Source: Microbulbifer litoralis (lineage in GTDB: Bacteria; Pseudomonadota; Gammaproteobacteria; Pseudomonadales; Cellvibrionaceae). From it: a DNA stretch of 64,000 nt. The notes under the pieces were generated by a model. That model did no database searches. It was not told the origin of the DNA and saw only the letters and a list, made by a program, of their open reading frames with translations. Of the stretch, positions 19,342-27,585 are shown piece after piece; position 1 is the first letter of the stretch, and each line of letters starts with the position of its first letter. The position numbers and the translations under genes are program-made. Location of the stretch: positions 1 through 64,000 of the forward strand of contig NZ_JALKCV010000004.1 in the NCBI RefSeq assembly GCF_023634065.1, given 5' to 3'.

Positions 19342-19434
19342 GGCACAGCGAATCATGGCTACCGGGCCGTGCACTTCGGCGATGACTCCGATCGGTTCCA
19401 CTGTGCCTTCGATGTTCGGGTTGCTTTGAGCCAC
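19342..19434 (-). pseudogene. Possible N-terminal remnant of an alternative F1 ATPase beta subunit
   Basis: About 31 residues from ATG 19434 read IGVIAEVHGPVAMIRCARLP, then PLRRALKT. The pattern G-x-(I/V)-x-x-V-x-G-P-V-x-x-x-x-x-x-x-LPP-(I/L) is the start of the F-type ATPase beta subunit beta-barrel domain. After this the frame loses similarity and runs antisense into the preceding gene. Alternative (N-type) ATPase operons are accessory clusters in marine bacteria, so a fragment here would fit the other remnants. The match is short, so this call is tentative. Confidence 0.4.
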
Positions 19435-19458
19435 GGATTTTTCCCGCAGGACCGGTAA

Positions 19459-20457
19459 CTACAGCAATAGCCGCTCTAGCAGGTCCAGGCAGCGGCAGGC
19501 GTATCCGTACTCGTTGTCGTACCACACCTGAACCTTGGCCAGGTTTCCCTGACTGCGGGTAGAGAGACCGTGCACGATGCCTGAATGGGGATCGCCGATA
19601 ATATCGGAAGAAACCAGCTCCTCCTCGCTATAGGCGAGGATACCGCGCATCTTGCCGTCGGCGGCGGCCTTGAGCACGGCATTGATCTGTGCCGCATCGG
19701 CACTGTTTTTCAGCTGCACGCAAATATCTGTCAGCGAGCCGTCCGCCACCGGTACCCGGACTGCCAGTGCACTGAGGCGATCCTTGAGTTGCGGCATCAC
19801 GGTGATGGTGGCGGCATCGGCACCTGTGCCGGTGGGAATCATATTGATGGCCGCTGCGCGGCCGCGAATGTTCTTGCTCGCGGGCAGGTCCACCACGCTC
19901 TGGCTGGCCGTGTAGGCGTGAATGGTGGTGACATTGGCCTGCTCTATACCGAAATTGTCGTCCAGTACTTTCAGCGGCGGTGCCAGGGAGTTGGTGGTAC
20001 AGGAGGCGTTGGAAATGACATGGTGCAGGTCCGGTTGAAAATCTGTCTCATTGACGCCCATTACCAGGGTGATGTCCGCGTCGGCGGCCGGCGCACTGAT
20101 CAGTACACGACTGGCACCGGCTTGCAGATGTTTTGCTGCTTCGGCGCGTCTGGTGAAGCGTCCGCTGCAATCAACTACGAGATCAATACGCTCTTCATCC
20201 CAGGGCAGTTTCTCCGGGTTCATCTCGGAAAACAGTGAGAGTTCCAGGTTTTCGATGTAGAGACGACTCTGCTCGATAGAGATGTCACGATTTAACCTGC
20301 CATGTATCGAGTCGTATTTCAGTAGATAGAGCAGGTTTTCCGTCGACATCGGCTCGTTGGCCGCTACCAAAGTGAAGTGCTTGTACCCACCTTGTAGATA
20401 GCGGCGTAATAATAATCGGCCAATACGACCGAGCCCATTGATGGCTACGCGTTTCAT
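19459..20457 (-). CDS. gap: Type I glyceraldehyde-3-phosphate dehydrogenase
   Basis: 332 residues from ATG 20457 (MKRVAINGLGRIGRLLLRRY). A longer frame to 20523 lacks family similarity. It has an N-terminal Rossmann fold with GLGRIGR, the catalytic cysteine in SNASCTTNSLAP near residue 152, the histidine in IHAYTASQSVVD, and a C-terminal VQVWYDNEYGY motif. It oxidises glyceraldehyde 3-phosphate to 1,3-bisphosphoglycerate with NAD(P). The SQSVVD segment differs from the common TQ/DQ variants, and it may be an accessory isozyme or an erythrose-4-phosphate dehydrogenase relative. It is the right-hand intact gene of the stress island. No phosphoglycerate kinase or other glycolytic gene adjoins it. 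Confidence 0.9.
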   Translation of the reverse strand: MKRVAINGLGRIGRLLLRRYLQGGYKHFTLVAANEPMSTENLLYLLKYDSIHGRLNRDISIEQSRLYIENLELSLFSEMNPEKLPWDEERIDLVVDCSGRFTRRAEAAKHLQAGASRVLISAPAADADITLVMGVNETDFQPDLHHVISNASCTTNSLAPPLKVLDDNFGIEQANVTTIHAYTASQSVVDLPASKNIRGRAAAINMIPTGTGADAATITVMPQLKDRLSALAVRVPVADGSLTDICVQLKNSADAAQINAVLKAAADGKMRGILAYSEEELVSSDIIGDPHSGIVHGLSTRSQGNLAKVQVWYDNEYGYACRCLDLLERLLL

Positions 20458-20580
20458 GACTCTCGGTACCGTTAGTTTGCCTCTTTCAAGGATAGAAATT
20501 ATGTAGCTATTTGCTGGGAACACCGGATCCAGATCGCGCCTTGAAAATTTTTCTCCAGTTTGTAGTCCAGCGTATACAAA

Positions 20581-20600
20581 AAGGGCGCCGTAGCGCCCTT
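20581..20600 (-). terminator. Intrinsic terminator after ompW
   Basis: AAGGGCGC and GCGCCCTT are exact complements around a CGTA loop, followed on the minus strand by TTTGT. It lies 22 bp beyond the ompW stop and ends that leftward transcript before gap. Confidence 0.85.
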
Positions 20601-20622
20601 GCGTCGATCCTCTCGACCAGGC

Positions 20623-21468
20623 TCACAAATTGAATTTGTAGCCTACACCGATATTGAAAGTCCAGGGATCGTAGCGGTAGTCACCGGAGTAATCCAGGAT
20701 CCGGGTATCGCCGGTGCCATCCGGATCGGCAGTGACATTGAAGCCGATCTCGGTCTCGGAGTCGGTGTAAATGGCGGCGGCATTGACCAGCCAGTTACTG
20801 TCGCGCCCAAAGACCCAGTCCGCGCCTATCTGCCAGGTGTGGCCCCAGGAATAGCCGACGTTGAACCTCCCATCCAGTCCCAGCTCGTCCACAATGGCCT
20901 GGTCCTCCGGGCTCAGGTGGTTGAACAGGGTAAAGCGCTGTTTGCGATAGTCGGAGTAATTGATACCGACACCGATATACGGCTGGAACTGGCAAGTGGG
21001 ATCCAGCGGATACCAGTTGACAGTGGCCGCGGAGATTTCCGGCTCGAAACGGCCGATGCGGACACCGGATACATCGAAGGGCGCAATCCGCTCGCGATGG
21101 CCGTGGCGAAGGCCGCGATGCTCGCTGCCGCGGGTATAGCTCAGTTCGAGGCCCCAGTGATCAATCGGCATCCACATGCCGGTGATATTCCAACCCCACT
21201 CGCTCTTCGGGTTGACCGTCGCACGGAAAGCATCCCCGTAGATGGGATCCACTGTCGAATTGGCGAGATCGGTAAAGCCGTTGGCCAGGGTAATCCGATC
21301 CGACATCGGATCGATGTAGGAGCCACCGATCCGGACGACGGCGGTGCCTGCACCATAGATCTTGTCGGGTGCTGCCGGCATCGGAGCGGGATATCCCGAG
21401 CCGCCGGCAAGAACGGCCATTGAACAACTGGACATGATGAGTCCGACGATAGTCCTAGATAATTTCAC
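20623..21468 (-). CDS. ompW: OmpW-family outer membrane protein
   Basis: 281 residues with a signal peptide (MKLSRTIVGLIMSSCSMAVLA) and then a small beta-barrel. Recognisable OmpW features are an early VRIGGSYIDPMSD strand, WGWNITGMWMPIDHWGLELSY, the INWYP-like strand VNWYPLDPTCQFQPYIGVGINYS, and the end VGYKFNL. It is longer than the E. coli protein (about 212 residues), with longer loops. OmpW forms an 8-stranded barrel with a hydrophobic channel linked to small hydrophobic molecules, osmotic stress and colicin entry. The terminal residue is Leu, not the usual Phe. Transcribed alone, with its own terminator at 20581. Confidence 0.88.
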   Translation of the reverse strand: MKLSRTIVGLIMSSCSMAVLAGGSGYPAPMPAAPDKIYGAGTAVVRIGGSYIDPMSDRITLANGFTDLANSTVDPIYGDAFRATVNPKSEWGWNITGMWMPIDHWGLELSYTRGSEHRGLRHGHRERIAPFDVSGVRIGRFEPEISAATVNWYPLDPTCQFQPYIGVGINYSDYRKQRFTLFNHLSPEDQAIVDELGLDGRFNVGYSWGHTWQIGADWVFGRDSNWLVNAAAIYTDSETEIGFNVTADPDGTGDTRILDYSGDYRYDPWTFNIGVGYKFNL

Positions 21469-21866
21469 AACAAAAAACTCCCTTTCTGGACATCTTGACG
21501 GGATACCGGGCCGGGCCTTCCACTGGCAACTGGAGAGGTAGCCGTTGGATCAACTCCGACGATCGGCCAAACCGGGACACCTATACGACCGTGGCTTTCC
21601 AAGACAGATGTCGCCGAAATCAATGGAGAGTCATTTAGGTCTAAAAATCTGCGCTTCGGCAAGCCATCGACCTGTACAAAAAATGCACCGGTAACCAACA
21701 GTCTAGTAATGAATTGGTTTTTGTAAAAAAATACCGGCACGCTTCAAACACAAAAACCTCCCAATACCGGAACAGTGGGAACTGTTGCGCCAATGGAGGG
21801 AGGAGGAGGTAAGGCGACAGAGAAAGTGCCACCGGGAGATTGCCCCCCGGAGAATGGCGTCTGTTT
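21469..21866. other. Intergenic, presumed ompW promoter region
   Basis: About 400 bp between the hydrolase stop and the ompW start, both on the minus strand. No coding frame with family similarity is present. An AT-rich stretch near 21700-21735 (GTAATGAATTGG, then TTTTTGTAAAAAAATA) could hold the ompW promoter. No clear FNR site was recognised. Confidence 0.5.
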
Positions 21867-22844
21867 TCAATGATCGTTCGCGGCCTGCAGGAAGTCCGGG
21901 ATGCGTTTTTCAAGCCAGTATTCCGGGCGCCACAGGCTGCCGCTGATAAACCCCACGTGTCCACCGTGTTTGCTGACGGCCAGTTCCACGGCGGGACTGA
22001 CTTCCGAGGGCGCGGGAATTGCCGAGGGGCAGATGAAAGGATCGTCCTCTGCGTGAATGATTAATGTCGGGCGCGCGATTTTCCCCAGAAGTGGCTTGCT
22101 GGATGCGCGCGTGTAGTAGTCATCCACATCGCGAAAGCCGTGCAGAGGGGCGGTGAAAGCGTTATCGAAATGCCGGAAACTGCTGAAGTTGCGCGGCTCG
22201 TTGAGGTTGGGCATTGCGTCGGCCAAAGCTACGTCGCGCGCCTTCTGCTGCAGGCTGGCCTTCAGGCTCTTCAGCAGGTGGCGCTGGTAGAAGCGCGACA
22301 GGCCGGTATTGATCCGGCGACTGCACGCGTGCAGGTCCATGGGAGCGGAAACCGCAACGGCAGCAGCGAGTGGACTGCTCTCACCGTCCTCGCCCAACCA
22401 TTTGAGCAGTACATTACCGCCGAGGGAGTAGCCAACTGCCATCATCGGCGTGTTCGGCAACTGCCTCGCAAGTTCGCCCGCCAACCAGCGCGGATCGTCG
22501 CTGTCGCCGCTGTGGTAGGCGCGCAGCAGTTTATTCGGAATACCGCCACAGCCGCGGAAGTGCATTACCGCGACCTGGAAATGGCGTTGCATCAATATAT
22601 CCATCAATCCCTGGGCATAGGGCGAGGTGACTGAACCCTCCAGCCCGTGCAGAATCAGTACCAGCGGGCGCTCGGGGTCGTCCTCCAGTGGCGCCGGCAG
22701 GTGCAGCCCCAGGCGGTCGCCATCGAGGGTGTAATACCACTGGCATTCCGTGGCAATCCAGGGCCTGGGGCGGTCGAAACGGGAGAAAATGGTCTGAAGG
22801 TGGCAGTTGCCCAGACCTATGGCGGGCGCGAACTTCTCGGTCAT
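21867..22844 (-). CDS. YheT-family alpha/beta hydrolase
   Basis: 325 residues from ATG 22844 (MTEKFAPAIGLGNCHLQTIF); 24 further upstream codons lack similarity. Family hallmarks: GLGNCHLQT near the start, LHGLEGS (oxyanion region), HFRGCGG, the nucleophile elbow GYSLGGN with the catalytic serine, an acid in HAEDDPF, and a histidine in KHGGHVGFI. This matches the UPF0017/YheT group of monomeric hydrolases, related to eukaryotic ABHD1/3 esterases. Its substrate is unknown, plausibly short-chain or phospholipid-derived esters. It appears monocistronic on the minus strand. Confidence 0.9.
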   Translation of the reverse strand: MTEKFAPAIGLGNCHLQTIFSRFDRPRPWIATECQWYYTLDGDRLGLHLPAPLEDDPERPLVLILHGLEGSVTSPYAQGLMDILMQRHFQVAVMHFRGCGGIPNKLLRAYHSGDSDDPRWLAGELARQLPNTPMMAVGYSLGGNVLLKWLGEDGESSPLAAAVAVSAPMDLHACSRRINTGLSRFYQRHLLKSLKASLQQKARDVALADAMPNLNEPRNFSSFRHFDNAFTAPLHGFRDVDDYYTRASSKPLLGKIARPTLIIHAEDDPFICPSAIPAPSEVSPAVELAVSKHGGHVGFISGSLWRPEYWLEKRIPDFLQAANDH

Positions 22845-23009
22845 GCGTCGGATCCAGCTGGTTGAGCAGGCACCATACTGGCTTTGGCAGGAAAACTGAA
22901 GAGGCGCCCCTCCCACCCAGCCCCGAGCTTAGCCAACTATATCAATTGCGCCATCAGTCGTGCCGCTGCAGCAGCTACAGCGGCGCAACCAACCAGCAAC
23001 ATGATATCA

Positions 23010-24419
23010 CTAAAGCGTATACAGATAGGCCACCAGGTCCTTTTTCTCCTGCTCGGTCAGCTGTGTACCCAGTACGATATTGAAGAATTCCACGGTATCG
23101 TCGAGGGTCATCAGGCGTCCGTCGTGCAGGTAGGGTGGCGAATCCTTGATGCCGCGCAGGGGAAAGGTCTTGATCGGTCCATCGGCACTGGCGAGGCGAC
23201 CATTGATCATCTTCGGCTTGAAAAAGCGCTCGGCGCGCAGGTTGTGCATCAGGTTGTCGGTAAAATACGGCGGCGCGTGACATTCCGCGCACTGACCCTT
23301 ACCAAAGAATACCTCCTCGCCACGCAGCTCCTGCTCGCTGGCCTTGCTCTTGTCGAGACGCCCGAGCAGGTTCAGCTTTGGTGCCGGGGGGAAATCGAAC
23401 AGGGCCTGGACTTCACCCATAAAATGGACCTGGCTCCCCCGCTCCAGGATATTGACGCCCTTCTTGGTGGCAATCACCGGATCGCCGTCGAAATAGGCCG
23501 CGCGCTGTTCAAACTCGGTAAAGTCCTCGACACTTTTCAGGGCGCGCTGGGATCCGAACAGGCGCTGGATATTGACGCCGCGCAGCGTGGGCGTATCGAT
23601 CCGGTGCCGGTGTTTCTGCGGGCGGATATCTCCCACCAGGTGGGTGGCCGCATTGGTATGGCCGTTGACGTGGCAGTCCAGGCAGGACACGCCCATGCTC
23701 GGTTTGAGCGAGCGCCGGTCCCAGGTGGCATTGAACTGCTGTTGGGGAAAAGGCGTCAGCAGCAGGCGCATTCCCTCCAGTTGTTTGGGGTTCAGTATGC
23801 CGTTGAACAGGTCGAAGAAATTCGTCAGCGTAACCACCTTGCCCTGGGAAACGTCCCCCAGGTCGGGTCGCGTGGTCAGGTAGATCGGGGGCGGGAACTC
23901 CGGCAGGAATGTGTCCGGCAGTACGAAATCCAGATCAAAGCGGGTCAGGTCGCGGTTTTCCTGTTCCTTGATGGCGTCGATATGAAACTGTGGGAACAGC
24001 ATACCGCCTTCATTGTGGTTCGGGTGCGGCAGTGGATAGAAACCCTCCGGCCAGAGGCCCTTGCTCTTTATCTCGGCCGGGGACATGGCCGCCAGTGACT
24101 CCCAGCTGGCGTCGTCGGGCAATCTGACCCGAACACCTCCCTGCACCGCCTTGCCGCCACTCATGGTGACGCCTTTTATCGGCTTGTTGGACAGGTCGTA
24201 GCGCTCGTTCAACAGCGCTTCGTGGCGTTTCAGGATATCCGGCTTCTCGTTGCGCATCCTTTTCAGGGTGGTGTCGAAGCTCTCCCTATCCACCACCGGC
24301 ATGTAACTGCTGGGTGGGGCGTTATCCTGTGCGAATACCGGTCCCGACAATATGAGAGATATACAAAGGGTGCGGGCCCAGGTTACAAATGTGGTATCTG
24401 CTGACATAGACTCCTCCAC
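23010..24419 (-). CDS. Periplasmic di-heme cytochrome c, MauG/CcpA-like
   Basis: 469 residues with an N-terminal signal peptide (SLILSGPVFAQDNA) and two CxxCH haem-c sites: CLDCH near residue 243 and CAECH near 378. Each lies in a cytochrome-c fold; the second is followed by FPLRGIKDSPPYLHDGRLMTLDDTV, strongly reminiscent of bacterial di-haem peroxidases where a late Met or His ligands haem. HDGR-x-x-x-LxDTVEFF is typical of that group. It probably acts in the periplasm as a peroxidase or electron-transfer protein; peroxidase activity is inferred. MEES or MSAD are alternative starts. A 180-bp gap separates it from the upstream DUF411 gene. Confidence 0.85.
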   Translation of the reverse strand: MEESMSADTTFVTWARTLCISLILSGPVFAQDNAPPSSYMPVVDRESFDTTLKRMRNEKPDILKRHEALLNERYDLSNKPIKGVTMSGGKAVQGGVRVRLPDDASWESLAAMSPAEIKSKGLWPEGFYPLPHPNHNEGGMLFPQFHIDAIKEQENRDLTRFDLDFVLPDTFLPEFPPPIYLTTRPDLGDVSQGKVVTLTNFFDLFNGILNPKQLEGMRLLLTPFPQQQFNATWDRRSLKPSMGVSCLDCHVNGHTNAATHLVGDIRPQKHRHRIDTPTLRGVNIQRLFGSQRALKSVEDFTEFEQRAAYFDGDPVIATKKGVNILERGSQVHFMGEVQALFDFPPAPKLNLLGRLDKSKASEQELRGEEVFFGKGQCAECHAPPYFTDNLMHNLRAERFFKPKMINGRLASADGPIKTFPLRGIKDSPPYLHDGRLMTLDDTVEFFNIVLGTQLTEQEKKDLVAYLYTL

Positions 24420-24597
24420 ATGGCTGTTGTTGTTGAATCGGGCATCACAAGCGCAAGGAAAGGCGCTACAGCTGCGAGCGACTAGAACTTAATAGAACAG
24501 GCCGGTGGAGTTCGCCAATACAATCAGTCTCTGGCGGTAATAGATTCTGGCTAAGAGGAATACGGTGATAACCGCATTTTAAATAGTGATTCTGATG

Positions 24598-25146
24598 CTA
24601 TTGCGATTCGGGTTTTTCGACTCGTGCGTAGAAGCGGTAATCGCCGCCACGCATCAACAGGTAGATATTGTAGGGTTTGAAATCCTTACCCTCGTACATA
24701 CCGGGGCTTCCCTTCGGCATACCGGGAACCGTCAGGCCGTAGCTGCCCTCCGGCGGATTGCCGAGGTACTTGCGGATAAAGCGCGCGGGGACATGGCCCT
24801 CGAATACATATTTGCCATCGAGCACCGCGGTATGGCAGCTGTGCATTCCCTCGGGAATAGCCCACTGGCCCTTGATTTCACTCATGTTGGTGGCATTGTC
24901 GACTTCGGTCTCAATACCTTCGCGATTCAGGTGGGCGATCCATTTCTTGCAGCAGAAGCAGAAAGGCCCCTTGTGTACCAACAGAGGTTCAGCCAAGCCC
25001 GCTTCGCGACTCCCGCCGCTCCTGGCATTGGCGGGCTGCACCTCTTCCGCCCGGGAATGCAGGGAGCCCAGGGAGAGGATCAACGACAGCAGTAGCAGTA
25101 GATCAGTCGGCCTGCGCATAGTGAATCGCATAGTGCTGTTTTGCAT
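24598..25146 (-). CDS. DUF411 metal-binding secreted protein
   Basis: Up to 182 residues. An N-terminal signal peptide (RRPTDLLLLLSLILSLGSLHSRA) is followed by the DUF411 domain with PFCFCCKKWIAHL, a variant of the usual P-x-C-x-C-C-x-x-W, and MHSCHTAVLDGKYVFEGHVP. The close cysteine cluster suggests copper or another soft-metal binding in the periplasm. Its 5' end overlaps the egtD stop by 17-44 bases depending on the ATG chosen (25119, 25131 or 25146), so it is probably co-transcribed with egtB and egtD. A thiol/metal protein downstream of ergothioneine genes is plausible redox company, but a functional link is inference. Confidence 0.88.
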   Translation of the reverse strand: MQNSTMRFTMRRPTDLLLLLSLILSLGSLHSRAEEVQPANARSGGSREAGLAEPLLVHKGPFCFCCKKWIAHLNREGIETEVDNATNMSEIKGQWAIPEGMHSCHTAVLDGKYVFEGHVPARFIRKYLGNPPEGSYGLTVPGMPKGSPGMYEGKDFKPYNIYLLMRGGDYRFYARVEKPESQ

Positions 25147-26065
25147 CGCTCCAGTGGGTCAGCGGGGAAAACCCGGCGTCCCGGAGCAGGTCGGAGAAGC
25201 CGGCGAGGGAGTACTTGTGGCTGTTTTCCGTGTGTATGGTTTCCCCCTCGCGGAAGGCAATCCGCTGGCCAGCAATGTTCACCGCCTGTGCCCTGAGGCT
25301 GACCAGGTGCATTTCGACTCGCTGGCGCAGGGTATGGTAGAAGCTGCGGTGGGCGAAGAGCGCCAGATCGAAATTCGCATCCAGCTCCCGGTTGATCCGG
25401 ACCAGCAGATTCTTGTTGAACCTCTCCGTGACATGGGCGCTGTCGTGGTACGCCCGCTCCAGTATCACGGAGTCCTTGACCAGGTCGGTACCAATCAACA
25501 GGCCGTCGCCGGGTTCCAATCGGGACCGGAAGCTGCACAACAGTGCCCGGGCCTGCTGTGGGTCGAAATTGCCAATGGTGGAGCCGGGGAAAAAGATCAC
25601 CCGCCTGGCGCAGGGGAAGGCAGCGGTGGTCGGCCAGCAGTCCCCGCGGGTAAAATCGCCAATGGCGGCTTCGACCGACAGGCCTGGCAGCTGCTGCTCA
25701 ATTTCGGCTTTGGCCGCGAGCAGTATCTCGGGTGAAATATCGATGGGAATATAGGCCGCCGGCTCTTGCAGCTGTGCCAAAAGGGGCCGGACTTTCTCGC
25801 AGTTTCCCGCCCCCGGTTCGATAATTGCCGCCCCCGGGCCGATATACCGGGCCATTTCCACCAGGTATTGCCCGAAAATGCCCGCCTCGGTCCGGGTCAC
25901 ATAGTAGTCATCCAGCTCGCAGATCTGCTCGAACAGTCGCGACCCGGTTTCGTCGTAGAGGTATTTACACGGCAGGCATTTCTGTTCCCGACGCAGGCCT
26001 TCCAATACGTCGTCGCGGAATGGCGTATCCGCAAATTTTTCCTCGCCAACCGGCGAAAGTGCCAT
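25103..26065 (-). CDS. egtD: L-histidine N-alpha-methyltransferase (ergothioneine synthesis)
   Basis: 320 residues from ATG 26065, two bases after the egtB stop. The longer frame to 26203 overlaps egtB and lacks similarity. EgtD features: PCKYLYDETGSRLFEQIC, DDYYVTRTEAGIF, the SAM-binding IEPGAGNCEKVRPLL, IPIDISPEIL and IFFPGSTIGNF. It trimethylates the alpha-amino group of histidine to hercynine using three SAM, the first step toward the thiol antioxidant ergothioneine. It follows egtB on the same strand and is almost certainly in one operon with it. Confidence 0.95.
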   Translation of the reverse strand: MALSPVGEEKFADTPFRDDVLEGLRREQKCLPCKYLYDETGSRLFEQICELDDYYVTRTEAGIFGQYLVEMARYIGPGAAIIEPGAGNCEKVRPLLAQLQEPAAYIPIDISPEILLAAKAEIEQQLPGLSVEAAIGDFTRGDCWPTTAAFPCARRVIFFPGSTIGNFDPQQARALLCSFRSRLEPGDGLLIGTDLVKDSVILERAYHDSAHVTERFNKNLLVRINRELDANFDLALFAHRSFYHTLRQRVEMHLVSLRAQAVNIAGQRIAFREGETIHTENSHKYSLAGFSDLLRDAGFSPLTHWSDAKQHYAIHYAQAD

Positions 26066-26067
26066 AT

Positions 26068-27360
26068 TCACACTGCGTCTCCTGCCAAACGGATTCCGGT
26101 AAACTGCCACGCCTGGTGCGGGTAGAAGAAATTGCGGTAGCTCATACGGATATGATCCGCCGGCGTCACACAGGAGCCACCGCGCAGAACCTTCTGGTTG
26201 CACATGAACTTGCCATTGTACTCACCCACTGCGTCGTCGCTGGCACGGAAGCCCGGATAGGGCTCGTAGGCGCTGGAAGTCCACTCCCAGAGATCGCCGA
26301 GAAACTGGGTTTCACCCGCCGCCGCGGCGGCGGGCCGAAAGAGGCGTTTTTCCAACAGGTTGGCACCGGCCAATTGATCGGGCCGGCGCAGCAGGCAGGC
26401 GGCCACTTCCCACTCGAATTCAGTGGCCAGCCGACGGCCGGCCCAGGTGGCAAAGGCATCGGCCTCATAGAAATTCAGGTGGCAGGCGGGTTCCGCTCCC
26501 CGCAGCGGCTGCAATCCGGCGAGCGTAAACTGGTACCAGTACCCTTCCCTTTCCCGCCAGTAGAGAGGATGCCGGGCTCCCGCTTTCTGCAGCCACGACC
26601 AGCCGTCGGAAAGCCAGAGCCGCGGTTCGCGGTAACCGCCGTCCTGGATAAACTCCAGGTATTCACTGTTGCTCACCAGGCGCGAGGCAATACGGAAATC
26701 CCCCAGCAACTGGCGATGAGCAGGACTTTCGTTGTCGAAATAAAAGTGCTCGCCTTCGCTGCCGATACTGTAGATACCGCCGGCGATATCCAGCCAGCGC
26801 ATTTCTCCGGGGAAGGAATCCCCGTCGTCGGTATCGTCTTCGCTGTTGCAGTAAGCCGGTGCAATAGGGTTGATGGAGAAGGCGTGCTTGATGTCCGTCA
26901 GCAGCAATTCCTGGTGTTGCTGCTCGTGGTTGAGGCCCAGCGTCAGCAGGTATTCCAGCTCCGGCCTCCAGTGAGGTGCGGACAGGAGCTCCGCCATATG
27001 GCGATCGATACTGTCCCGGTAGGCGAATACGGTGTCCAGGTCCGGCCGGGACAGAAGCCCCCGCTGCGGCCTGCTGAAGGGCGTGCCGAGACTGTTGTAA
27101 TAGGAGTTGAAGAGTTGCTGGAACGCCGGATCAAACTGCCGATAGCCGGTCAGGTGGGGGCGCAGCAGGAAGGTTTCAAAAAACCAGCTGGTGTGGGCCA
27201 GGTGCCACTTGCCGGGGCTGGCATCCGGCATCGACTGCAGCTGCAGGTCTTCCGCGGAAAGCGGGTCCACCAACTGCTCGGTCTCTCCCCGGATTCGCCT
27301 GTAGCGCGCGAGGAGTTCTGCACGGACTTCGGTGTCTACCTCTCCCGCCAGTAATACCAT
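26068..27360 (-). CDS. egtB: Ergothioneine biosynthesis protein EgtB (hercynine oxygenase)
   Basis: 430 residues. An N-terminal DinB-like four-helix domain carries KWHLAHTSWFFETF and GLNHEQQHQELLL, which supply the three iron-binding histidines. The C-terminal half is a formylglycine-generating-enzyme-like (SUMF1) domain with NFYEADAFATWAGRRLATE, GDLWEWTSSAY and KVLRGGSCVT. EgtB uses iron and O2 to couple hercynine to cysteine or gamma-glutamylcysteine as a sulfoxide. No egtA, egtC or egtE is adjacent. The ovothiol enzyme OvoA shares this fold but carries a fused methyltransferase, which is lacking here, and egtD next door favours ergothioneine. Confidence 0.95.
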   Translation of the reverse strand: MVLLAGEVDTEVRAELLARYRRIRGETEQLVDPLSAEDLQLQSMPDASPGKWHLAHTSWFFETFLLRPHLTGYRQFDPAFQQLFNSYYNSLGTPFSRPQRGLLSRPDLDTVFAYRDSIDRHMAELLSAPHWRPELEYLLTLGLNHEQQHQELLLTDIKHAFSINPIAPAYCNSEDDTDDGDSFPGEMRWLDIAGGIYSIGSEGEHFYFDNESPAHRQLLGDFRIASRLVSNSEYLEFIQDGGYREPRLWLSDGWSWLQKAGARHPLYWREREGYWYQFTLAGLQPLRGAEPACHLNFYEADAFATWAGRRLATEFEWEVAACLLRRPDQLAGANLLEKRLFRPAAAAAGETQFLGDLWEWTSSAYEPYPGFRASDDAVGEYNGKFMCNQKVLRGGSCVTPADHIRMSYRNFFYPHQAWQFTGIRLAGDAV

Positions 27361-27535
27361 GGCACTTGCCGACTGCGTTGCATTTCAACTGATGATACGC
27401 AGTTTTGGTGGGATTCCCATGAAATTGCCAGTGGCCCGGGACTAATTGGCGGCAATTTTTCCTTCTTGGCAAGGCGGCCGGGTCTCTGTCCGGGGCCAGC
27501 CGAAGGATTCCGTCGGGAGCCGCGACCTGCATCAC

Positions 27536-27563
27536 AAAAAGGGCCGACGGTGCCGACCCTTTT
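27536..27563 (-). terminator. Intrinsic terminator after TonB receptor
   Basis: On the minus strand AAGGGTCGGC pairs with GTCGGCCCTT (two G-T wobbles) and is followed by TTTGTG. It starts about 20 bp past the receptor stop and separates it from egtB. Confidence 0.8.
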
Positions 27564-27585
27564 GTTGCCTGCTGTCGTAAACGAC

